The notes beneath the pieces were generated by a model, which saw only the letters and a list, made by a program, of their open reading frames with translations, was not told the DNA's origin and did not search any database. A stretch of DNA of 32,128 bases from Verrucomicrobiota bacterium (GTDB lineage Bacteria > Verrucomicrobiota > Verrucomicrobiia > Limisphaerales > AAA164-E04), in assembly GCA_027619545.1 (NCBI GenBank), contig JAQCFT010000015.1, positions 1-32,128 of the forward strand, given 5' to 3'. A program made the translations under genes and the position numbers. Shown here in pieces: positions 16,311-23,247 of this stretch. The number at the start of each line of letters is the position of its first letter. The first letter of the stretch is position 1.

Positions 16311-16345
16311 ATCCAGAGCTCCGATGCCTCGGAGCATTCCAAAAT
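16311..16345 (-). repeat. Covarying hairpin element, copy C
   Basis: ATCCAGA, stem GCTCCGA (16318-16324), loop TGCC, stem TCGGAGC (16329-16335), ATTCCAAAAT. Read on the minus strand it has the family order. It pairs with copy B at 27 of 30 positions as an inverted repeat about 270 bases apart. Confidence 0.65.
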
Positions 16346-16353
16346 GCGATACT

Positions 16354-16384
16354 GACTGCGGTTGCTTGATGCCGCTTTGGATAC
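16354..16384 (+). repeat. Hairpin element, partial copy D
   Basis: Weak stem GCGG (16358-16361) / CCGC (16372-16375), followed by the conserved TTTGGATAC flank. The left flank TTTGGAGTGC is not recognisable. Directly next to copy C. Confidence 0.4.
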
Positions 16385-16500
16385 GATCCGCCCACGCAGT
16401 TGGTATTCGAATACTACAGACGCGAACTTTTACTCTGGCTGGGCCCACAAATAGTAGATGGATTGTGGAGGGCAGTAGGACATAACAACCTTTCCTGGAC

Positions 16501-16540
16501 GTATCCAAGGCTGTGTCGAGCCACAGCATTCCAAAATGCG
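16501..16540 (-). repeat. Covarying hairpin element, copy E
   Basis: GTATCCAAG, stem GCTGTG (16510-16515), loop TCGAGC, stem CACAGC (16522-16527), ATTCCAAAATGCG. The tail ATTCCAAAATGCG is identical to that of copy C, while the stem is different. Confidence 0.65.
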
Positions 16541-16599
16541 CTTAGGTTATACGAGGGCAGAAGGTGTTCGAATTTTGGTCCGGTCGTTTTTAAATCAAG

Positions 16600-16634
16600 C
16601 ATGCAAATTTAACATCCAATGTTTAATTTGCATG
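16600..16634. repeat. Long AT-rich palindrome next to the cyclotransferase stop
   Basis: CATGCAAATTTAACAT (16600-16615), CCA, ATGTTTAATTTGCATG (16619-16634): 15 of 16 positions pair. It ends two bases from the minus-strand stop at 16637. No long T run follows on either strand; it may act as a transcription end or a protein-binding site. Confidence 0.7.
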
Positions 16635-16636
16635 GT

Positions 16637-17656
16637 TTACCTCAATGGTAGTCCCACAATTCGGTAGAACGCCTGTTCATCCTGGAGCACGGGTAGGGTG
16701 CGGGTGATGGGGTGTCCGGTTCCGGTGATGGTGTCTTCCGTGATTGCTTGGGTGGTCGGGTTGAGATCAGTGAGTCGCTCGAGTAGGTAGCTTGCTTTTT
16801 TAAAGGTCGGAAAGGTGATGCTCAATGCGTCATTGACTGGGGTGGCAATGCTGATTTCTGTGGCGTCAGGCAAGCCTTGTTCAGCCACTTTGATTTCGAA
16901 TATCCAGGGCCAGAGTTTGCCGGTTACAAAGAGGCGATCAGTTACCGCATCATAGGCGATGCCATTCAACACGGCATCCGCGTTTCCCAGTGATTGCCAG
17001 TCGAAGATGCCTTCCAGGTCGATCCATGCCAGCACTTCACCGGTGTCTGGTGAGATGCGGGCGATGCGATCGGTTTGCCATTGGTTGGCCCAGATCTCAC
17101 CGTTGATCCATTCGAGTTCGTTCAAGTTTCGGACCGGAGTGTTATCATCAGTGACCGTGATGTTGCTGAGGAATGAAAAGTTGGTCGGATCGCGGAACGT
17201 GATGGAGGAACTGCCGTTGCTCATGACGAATCGTTTACCGTCAAAAGTGAGTCCCCATCCCTCGCCTGCGTAACGAATGGAACCAACTTGATCGAAGGAT
17301 TCCAGATCGTAGATGAAGGCGATTCCGTGACGCCAAGTGAGTTGAACGATCGCATTGCCCGCCACCGCAACTCCTTCGCCGAAGTATTGAGCTGCCAAAG
17401 GAATTTGGCGGTTGACTGTTCCTGTTCCAACATCGACCAGGCGCAGGGAAGATCTACCGTAGATGCCTGTGCCTTCGATGAACTTTCCGTCTAGAAAAAC
17501 CAAGCCCTGGGTGTAGGCATCGGGATCATGTGGAAGCCGACGGGTGACTTTGAATGTCTCCTGCCTGGCGGCGGCATACAGGTTGGCTGAACCTTCCAGA
17601 TATAGAAAGAAGGCAGCCAGTAACACTGCATTGAAATGCGCGAAAACCGATTGCAT
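16637..17656 (-). CDS. Secreted glutaminyl-peptide cyclotransferase (glutamine cyclotransferase family)
   Basis: Converts N-terminal glutamine of peptides to pyroglutamate; exported beta-propeller enzyme of the plant/bacterial type. Family blocks are present in order: PDAYTQGLVF, EGTGIYGRSSLR, YFGEGVAV with QLTWRHG, YAGEGWGLTFDG with FVMSNGSS, NELEWINGEIWANQWQTDRIARI, and NGIAYDAVTDRLFVTGKLWPWIFEI. A signal peptide covers the first ~25 residues. About 70 extra C-terminal residues form a tail ending QAFYRIVGLP, a typical verrucomicrobial terminal module. The ATG at 17656 overlaps the upstream oxidoreductase stop (TGATG), so the two are coupled. The TTG at 17668 is less likely as start. Confidence 0.9.
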   Translation of the reverse strand: MQSVFAHFNAVLLAAFFLYLEGSANLYAAARQETFKVTRRLPHDPDAYTQGLVFLDGKFIEGTGIYGRSSLRLVDVGTGTVNRQIPLAAQYFGEGVAVAGNAIVQLTWRHGIAFIYDLESFDQVGSIRYAGEGWGLTFDGKRFVMSNGSSSITFRDPTNFSFLSNITVTDDNTPVRNLNELEWINGEIWANQWQTDRIARISPDTGEVLAWIDLEGIFDWQSLGNADAVLNGIAYDAVTDRLFVTGKLWPWIFEIKVAEQGLPDATEISIATPVNDALSITFPTFKKASYLLERLTDLNPTTQAITEDTITGTGHPITRTLPVLQDEQAFYRIVGLPLR

Positions 17657-18963
17657 CAAATCATCCAATCACGATCCGGGCGTGAGCGAAGGCCATTCGC
17701 GTCCGAGTCGTTGATAAAGGTGTCCGTGTTTGGATCGATCCGCAAGGTGCGTCCGAGGATCCACGAGATGGCGGCGGCATGACATGCAATGTGGGAACGG
17801 CGCATCACGGTGGCGTTGGCTCGGGTAGTACCGCGCGAACGGATGGCATCGAAGAAATCGCGGGCATGACTGCTGACGCCGAGTCCGTTGACGCGTTCCA
17901 GATTTCCGACGAGTTCCTGGTAACGGGATGAGGGGTTCACCACAATCTCCCCGCTGTCACCGGTTTCCACCCAGCCTTCATCGCCAACGAACCTGACAGG
18001 ACAAGTGCCGAGCCGGGTGATGTAATGTGGTGAGCGATCGCCAAAAGGAGTTTTAAGGAAATCCAAAACCAGTTTTACGCCATTGGCATAACGACAGATG
18101 ATCTTGTCATCATGCGGTTCGTATTCGACCGGCATGGTATCATCCGCATTATTGGCGGCCTGGCAGAGGTCCAGGGTATGCGCGCCCCAATCGAGCAACG
18201 CGCCACCCGAATCAAAATCCCATTCGCGGCGCCACCGGCCGTTAACGTATTGTTGGTTGAAGGGACGCCATGCTGCGGGGCCCAACCACATGTTCCAGTC
18301 ACAGACTTCAGGTTCGGGCTGGGGTTCGGCAGGTAACCATGTATTTTGAAGCACGGGTTCGTAGATCGAAGCGTGCATGGTGTGGATCTTTCCCAGCTTT
18401 CCGCTCCGGGCGATCTCAATCGCTTTTTGGAAATTGAGGATGCTGCGACGTTGGGTGCCGGCTTGAAATACACGCCCTTGTTTGAGAATGGCGGTTTCCA
18501 GTTTTTGACAGGCATCGATCGTGATGCCGCAGGGCTTCTCGCTGTAAACATCCTTACCCGCCTCCGCTGCCAGAATCGAGGCGGAGGAATGCCAACGATC
18601 GCCTGTGGCAATCAAGACCGCATCGATATCCTCGCGTGCCAACAGATCACGAAAATCATGGTAAAGAACGCAATCCGTGTTGCCGTAGAAGTCATCCACC
18701 TTTTGTTTACCTTGTGAACGGCGTGAGGCCTGCACGTCGGCGATGGCCACACATCGTACGTCGTCCCATGGAAGCATGCCATCCAGAACCGTCCGACAAC
18801 GTGGTCCGATGCCGATAACGCCCAGATTGATCCTGCTGTTGGCTCTGGTGCTGCTCACGGTTCGACAGGCAGTCGAGGAAAGGATGGCAGCTGCCGCAGT
18901 GGCCGTCTGGATAAATTGTCGACGGGTCCGGGTGGTACGCTTGGGGTTGCTCAATTCTGGCAT
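17656..18963 (-). CDS. Tat-exported Gfo/Idh/MocA family oxidoreductase
   Basis: 435 residues. A twin-arginine signal (TRTRRQFIQTATAAAAIL) sends the folded, cofactor-loaded protein across the membrane. The Rossmann region begins INLGVIGIGPRC; AVLIATGDRWHS and the family motif SEKPCG (Lys of EKP) follow. The C-terminal domain carries LLDWGAHTLDL with the expected Asp and His. An AC after the signal core could be a weak lipobox, but its -3 residue is not typical. Substrate unknown: a sugar, inositol-like or glycan derivative judging by relatives. Starts at ATG 18963, divergent from the CotH-like gene, and overlaps the cyclotransferase start. Confidence 0.9.
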   Translation of the reverse strand: MPELSNPKRTTRTRRQFIQTATAAAAILSSTACRTVSSTRANSRINLGVIGIGPRCRTVLDGMLPWDDVRCVAIADVQASRRSQGKQKVDDFYGNTDCVLYHDFRDLLAREDIDAVLIATGDRWHSSASILAAEAGKDVYSEKPCGITIDACQKLETAILKQGRVFQAGTQRRSILNFQKAIEIARSGKLGKIHTMHASIYEPVLQNTWLPAEPQPEPEVCDWNMWLGPAAWRPFNQQYVNGRWRREWDFDSGGALLDWGAHTLDLCQAANNADDTMPVEYEPHDDKIICRYANGVKLVLDFLKTPFGDRSPHYITRLGTCPVRFVGDEGWVETGDSGEIVVNPSSRYQELVGNLERVNGLGVSSHARDFFDAIRSRGTTRANATVMRRSHIACHAAAISWILGRTLRIDPNTDTFINDSDANGLRSRPDRDWMI

Positions 18964-19111
18964 ATCGTCACTTTATCTCCACCCAACCTCAGGTCAATTC
19001 AGGAATCGCACGCCACTGATGGCAGAGACGTTCGATTCAACATCCGCTCACTACTTTAAATGTAAAACTGGGTCTTGCAAAACAGCTAAAAGGTGTCAGA
19101 GGATCATGGCG

Positions 19112-20383
19112 ATGATGAAACGTCTTTATTTGGATTTGCTTTCTCTCGGAGGATTCTGCGGGAGCTTGATGTTTTCATGTTGGGCGCAAGTGCCTGCGAA
19201 CCCCGTCTCCATATCTCGAGATGGGAATCAGTTGAGTATCGATTTTGATGGCCGCCTGGAGACGTCCGCTTCCGTCGACGGCCCTTGGGTGGTGGTTGCC
19301 ACTGAAGATCATCCTTTTGTTCTGCTGCCTGGTGATTCCATGGCTTTTTTCAGAGTTGTCCCGGAGGGTGGGCAGGGGATTTTCGACATTCAGGAAGTGA
19401 CGCATCTGGTTTTGGAAGGGCCGTTACAGGAATATTTCGATTTGGCTTTTGCCGGTATCCCTGATGGAATTTTTCCACCAGTCAGGGAGAAGCCGTATTT
19501 TGAGGGATCATTAACTTATGAAGGGCTTGTGCTGCCCGTAAAAATGCGTGTGCGAGGAAATTCCAGCTTGCAGGAATGCCCGTTTCCAAAACTCAAGATA
19601 AAGATATCGCGTGAAGTAAGAGATGGGACGCCGTTTGAAGATGCCAGAGAGTGGAAGATTGGTTCGCATTGTGCAGAAGGCGGGCAGGGGAACATCGGTC
19701 GATTGCGCCATGAACGGGCTACCTTTCGTGAAGCTGTGGTTTATGAAGCGATGGAAGTTTTGGGCTTTATCAGCCCCCGTGTGCGACGTCTCCACATCAC
19801 GTATCATGATACGAGTGAACTCGGGAATGCCGAACGGACGGGGTGGAGCCTGACCCGGATGGGTTTCATGTTTGATCACGTCGAAGTGACCGCTGAAAGA
19901 TTGAATGGCAGAGCCTTGGAAGATGAGGAGGTGGCGGCATTAGGTGACGCCCGCTTCGCACCCTTGCTCATCGCCGAATTACAGCTGTTTCATGCACTGA
20001 TCGGAAACTGGGATTACGCATTATCCGAAGATGGAAAAGGGTTATGGAACACCGAGGTTGTGGAACTGTCCGACAAATCACTGAGGCCAGTGGCGGGAGA
20101 TTTTGACTTGTCCAGTTGGGTGACAGGAGCTGTTCGTGTCACGGCTCCGCGGGATTTTCTGCCGGATCTGGAAGATATCGAGCGACACTTTCGTTATGAA
20201 CTGGATCGTATTCGTACGGCCTATGGACCGGATTTGTTTAGCGATGCCACCCAACGATTTCTCGGATTCCGTGAAGCATTGGAACACCTGATTGCCGTCG
20301 CGGAGATCGATGAAGAAGGCCGGGAGTTCATGCGTCAGCATGTCGCCCTATTTTATGATTTGATCGAAACGGATGGAAGGTAG
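19112..20383 (+). CDS. CotH-like secreted protein (putative atypical protein kinase)
   Basis: 423 residues. GAGGA at 19099-19103 is 8 bases from ATG 19112, so this start is preferred; ATG 19106 is too close and the open frame back to 18743 overlaps the opposite gene. N-terminal signal peptide (LLSLGGFCGSLMFSCWAQ), then a ~75-residue module ending FFRVVPEG. From ~135 on it shows CotH-like blocks: KMRVRGNSSLQ, FPKLKIKI, REAVVYEAMEVLGFISPRVRRLHI, HALIGNWDYAL and PVAGDFDLSSW (compare IGNxDW and PYDFDxSG of CotH). CotH proteins are kinase-fold enzymes of spore coats and bacterial surfaces. The match is by motif only; activity and substrate are unknown. Confidence 0.65.
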   Translation: MMKRLYLDLLSLGGFCGSLMFSCWAQVPANPVSISRDGNQLSIDFDGRLETSASVDGPWVVVATEDHPFVLLPGDSMAFFRVVPEGGQGIFDIQEVTHLVLEGPLQEYFDLAFAGIPDGIFPPVREKPYFEGSLTYEGLVLPVKMRVRGNSSLQECPFPKLKIKISREVRDGTPFEDAREWKIGSHCAEGGQGNIGRLRHERATFREAVVYEAMEVLGFISPRVRRLHITYHDTSELGNAERTGWSLTRMGFMFDHVEVTAERLNGRALEDEEVAALGDARFAPLLIAELQLFHALIGNWDYALSEDGKGLWNTEVVELSDKSLRPVAGDFDLSSWVTGAVRVTAPRDFLPDLEDIERHFRYELDRIRTAYGPDLFSDATQRFLGFREALEHLIAVAEIDEEGREFMRQHVALFYDLIETDGR

Positions 20384-20562
20384 AACATTTCGTCCAGACG
20401 CGAACCCTTGTGGCATCCATACCCTGCACTTTATCAATCAATGGATAAGCAATAGTAGCAAGCTTCCACCACCGCCCCGTCGTGGCATTTGAAAGTCCGG
20501 ATATCACAAGGGTGCGCCTCGAGACGAGCCGACCTTCCTTTGGGTGCTTGACCGTTCCAAAG

Positions 20563-21132
20563 TCACCAGAGTTTGAGTTCCTCGCGCAGCCGTTCCATGG
20601 GGAGGCCGACGACGTTGGTGTAGGATCCGAAGATTTCGCCGATGATCCATTCGCCGTGTTCCTGTATGGCGTAGCCTCCGGCTTTGTCGAGGGGATTGAT
20701 CATGGAAAGGTATTCACGAATGTTTTGGTCGTTGAGCTTTTGGAATCCGACGTGGGTCGTTTCGGAAAACAGCTTTACTTTGAATGGTTCCAAGCTGAGC
20801 AGGCTGACTCCGGTGATCACCTGATGCGTTTTGCCTGAGAGTTTTTTCAGGAATCCGGCAGCTTCCTGAAGATCTTTGGGTTTGGCAAATGTTTTGGATG
20901 CGAGCGCCACTACGGTGTCTGATCCGATCACCAATGCCTTGGGATGGTTTTTGGCCACGGCCAACGCCTTGCGATGGGCATTGGTCTTTGCGATTTCATT
21001 GGGCGTGAGGTGCCGGGAGGCGGTTTCCTCAATTTCCGCCACCTCACATTCAAAATTTGCCATCAAGCGTTTCAGCAGCATACGACGTCGAGGCGATTGA
21101 GAGGCAAGGATGATCTTGGGCTTTTGTTTCAT
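20563..21132 (-). CDS. maf: Maf family nucleotide pyrophosphatase
   Basis: 189 residues. Hydrolyses non-canonical or modified nucleoside triphosphates; historically linked to septum control. N-terminal IILASQSPRRRMLL is the Maf signature. VIGSDTVVAL holds the catalytic Asp region, DKAGGYAIQEHG and GSYTNVVGLPM are the two C-terminal hallmarks. EIEETASRHLTPNEIA replaces the usual EE/DE segment after strand 2. The ATG overlaps the DUF1802 stop by four bases (ATGA), so both are one operon. Complete by length. Confidence 0.94.
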   Translation of the reverse strand: MKQKPKIILASQSPRRRMLLKRLMANFECEVAEIEETASRHLTPNEIAKTNAHRKALAVAKNHPKALVIGSDTVVALASKTFAKPKDLQEAAGFLKKLSGKTHQVITGVSLLSLEPFKVKLFSETTHVGFQKLNDQNIREYLSMINPLDKAGGYAIQEHGEWIIGEIFGSYTNVVGLPMERLREELKLW

Positions 21133-21683
21133 TGGATGGATTTTTCGAAGGCATGAATTTTTAGTTTGAAGGCCTCGTCGTCCAGAACGGGTTGCAGCAG
21201 GTCAATCTTGGGCGCTGACTGGAGCTGAATCCAGGATTTACAACCGGCGTAGGAGTCGTGCATGGGAATGTTCGACGGTTTGGGCAAGGCAAAGGTTCGC
21301 ACCAGCAAGGCGTGGAGGCAGTTACGATCGCCGGACGTCATGCGTTTGATCAGTACCTCGTCTTTCCAGATGTGCTGACCGCGCAGCCGTGCGATCTGTT
21401 CGATGCCGTTGAGTTCTATGTGTGTGACCACCTCGCAGGCATATTGGATGCTTGCTTTATCCTGATCGACTTTCAACGACTTCGCTGGCCATGCTTTGGC
21501 TGCGTCCGCCACCACCATGTCCCGCTGTTGATGAAACTGGGTCGGAAACAGCCAAAATTTGCGATGCTTGATTTCGAACCCATGTTCTCCTTCATCAATC
21601 CCGCCTTTGCGCATGATCACGATTTGATCCCCACGACCGATGGCCTCAACAACCACTGCCCATTCCTTGAATGCTGCATCCAT
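21129..21683 (-). CDS. DUF1802 family protein
   Basis: 184 residues beginning MDAAFKEWAVVVEAIGRGDQIVIMRKGGIDEG, with FWLFPTQFHQQRDMV, the conserved core of DUF1802. The family is uncharacterised; its members often sit beside housekeeping genes. No signal peptide or membrane helix, so cytoplasmic. Upstream partner of maf with an ATGA overlap. It is divergent from dprA; the 150-base gap between them carries repeated AAAATGCG boxes. No reaction can be assigned. Confidence 0.8.
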   Translation of the reverse strand: MDAAFKEWAVVVEAIGRGDQIVIMRKGGIDEGEHGFEIKHRKFWLFPTQFHQQRDMVVADAAKAWPAKSLKVDQDKASIQYACEVVTHIELNGIEQIARLRGQHIWKDEVLIKRMTSGDRNCLHALLVRTFALPKPSNIPMHDSYAGCKSWIQLQSAPKIDLLQPVLDDEAFKLKIHAFEKSIQ

Positions 21684-21744
21684 ACTTTCTCACAATGTAA
21701 GAACATTTTTCGCAAATGCAAATTTTCGCATGAATCGACCTATT

Positions 21745-21759
21745 AAAATGCGACGTTCG
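21745..21759 (+). repeat. 15-bp direct repeat left of dprA
   Basis: AAAATGCGACGTTCG, matching 14 of 15 bases of AAAATGCGACATTCG at 23071-23085 on the other side of dprA. A shorter box AAAATGCGAGTC follows at 21771. Confidence 0.45.
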
Positions 21760-21836
21760 AGTACTAGTTTAAAATGCGAGTCCCGGATGAAGCTTGATTG
21801 AAATCAGCGTCTTGCTCCTGTTTGATTTTTGGTGAC

Positions 21837-22943
21837 ATGACATCTACCGAAGCTTGCATTGCATTGAACATGTTGGAGAAGGTCGGGCCTATCCGGTTTC
21901 GGCACATGTTGGAACAGTTGGGCGATCCGGTAAGCATCCTGAAAGCCCCGGCGGACAAACTTGCAAGAGTTCAAGGTGTCGGACCTGATACGGCTGAAAC
22001 GATTGCGGACTGGGAAAACCGTATTGATTTGACCAGGGAGTTGGAACGCATTGAGGACTACGACTGTTTTGTAGTGACGGCAGCGGATCCCATTTATCCG
22101 AACGCGCTGAAGGAAATCTATGATCCGCCCATCGTTCTGTATGTTCAGGGAACGCTGGAGGAGAAAGATCATCACGGAGTGGCCATGGTGGGTTCCCGCA
22201 TGACGACGCCCTATGGCTTGGACACGGCGCGAAAGCTCGCTTTTCAACTTGCCCACGCCGGAGTCACGATGATTAGTGGGGGCGCACGCGGGATTGATAC
22301 CGCGGCCCATCAGGGTTGTCTGAGAGGCGGTGGTCGGACGATCGCGGTGGTTGGGTGTGGTTTGGATATCATTTACCCTTCTGAAAACCGGTCCTTGTTT
22401 GAAAACATCACCAGGCAGGGTGCAGTCATCACCCAGTTTCCCTTCGGTCGAAATGCGGATCGTCAGACCTTTCCGATTCGCAACCGGATCGTGGCGGGTA
22501 TGTCGCTTGGAACAGTCGTCATCGAAGCCAACAAAACCAGCGGGGCACTGATCACGGCCAACATGGCGGTGGATTATGGACGACAAGTCTTTGCTGTTCC
22601 AGGTCGGATTGATTCCCCGCGGAGCAAAGGGTGTCATGCTTTGATCAAGAACGGGGCCAAGTTATGTGAAAGCGTGGAGGACATTCTGGGAGAATTTGAA
22701 TACCTCTTCCCGGCCCCCGCAAACTCCGCGCAACCAGATCAAGCATCCCCCGCCACCATGCCAGTCAGCGAAGAAGAAGCCGTCATATGGCGATTACTGG
22801 AAGCCAACGAATGTCACATGGATGAACTGATCCGTGGGAGCGGCTGGCCGGCGGAGAAAGTATCTGTCCTGCTGATGGCCATGGAACTGAAAAGCTTGGT
22901 CAAACGGCTGCCAGGTCAAGTTTACCGACAGGGTGGGAAATAA
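21837..22943 (+). CDS. dprA: DNA processing protein DprA
   Basis: 368 residues from ATG 21837 (MTSTEACIAL); the frame runs back to a TTG at 21798 without support. DprA binds incoming single-stranded DNA in natural transformation and loads RecA. An N-terminal helix-hairpin-helix/SAM-like region (ARVQGVGPDTAETIADW) is followed by the Rossmann core: VAMVGSRMTTPYG, TMISGGARGIDTAAHQGCL, AVVGCGLDIIYPSEN, FPIRNRIVAGMSLGTVVIEA, SGALITANMAVDYGRQVFAVPG. A C-terminal winged-helix region starts near 305 and ends VKRLPGQVYRQGGK. It seems intact, but a diverged copy of its last 68 bases lies at 29701-29768, beyond the Rhs region. Confidence 0.95.
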   Translation: MTSTEACIALNMLEKVGPIRFRHMLEQLGDPVSILKAPADKLARVQGVGPDTAETIADWENRIDLTRELERIEDYDCFVVTAADPIYPNALKEIYDPPIVLYVQGTLEEKDHHGVAMVGSRMTTPYGLDTARKLAFQLAHAGVTMISGGARGIDTAAHQGCLRGGGRTIAVVGCGLDIIYPSENRSLFENITRQGAVITQFPFGRNADRQTFPIRNRIVAGMSLGTVVIEANKTSGALITANMAVDYGRQVFAVPGRIDSPRSKGCHALIKNGAKLCESVEDILGEFEYLFPAPANSAQPDQASPATMPVSEEEAVIWRLLEANECHMDELIRGSGWPAEKVSVLLMAMELKSLVKRLPGQVYRQGGK

Positions 22944-23247
22944 TGGTATATACTTTCTGATCAAACGAAGTTCTCGCTATGGTTATAGAGGCGAAAAATG
23001 GTTCAGTGGTATATCATAATTAGTCGCTTATATTATCGACCATATTCCTATCACAGGAAGGCTAGTAACGAAAATGCGACATTCGGTCTTAAAAACCGAC
23101 ATCCTGACTAAATGTTTCATTTTTTATAGAATTTTTGACCTCCTTCTTAAATTTTTTACGCATTAACACATTAGGGTAACGTGGGTATTTTACTCGACAT
23201 GTCTGGTTCCACTAATATCGCCATTGAGAGAATATTTGAAAACGAAT
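22944..23247 (+). other. AT-rich spacer between dprA and the Rhs gene
   Basis: About 300 bases, clearly more AT-rich than dprA, with no supportable gene. It contains the repeat AAAATGCGACATTCG (23071-23085) followed by a small TCGGT/ACCGA hairpin. It should carry the Rhs promoter, but I could not fix a convincing -35/-10 pair. It is the left edge of the putative inserted segment. Confidence 0.5.

Larger units (their letters stand above)
15947..16599. other. Gene-free stretch carrying hairpin repeats
   Basis: About 650 bases without a supportable gene. It contains four hairpin elements (B, C, D, E, listed separately). Short frames exist on both strands, the longest being 16073-16342 minus, but none shows a family, start signal or codon pattern I trust. 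No tRNA-like fold is seen. Confidence 0.6.

Noticed and set aside
16073-16342. Minus-strand frame of 89 codons in the gene-free stretch
   Set aside because: It overlaps hairpin element C, has no ribosome site and shows no recognisable domain.
18743-19105. Upstream extension of the CotH-like frame
   Set aside because: It is antisense to the start of the oxidoreductase gene, and a ribosome site and signal peptide sit at 19099-19112.
21804-22637. Minus-strand frame of 277 codons
   Set aside because: Antisense of dprA, with no family signature.
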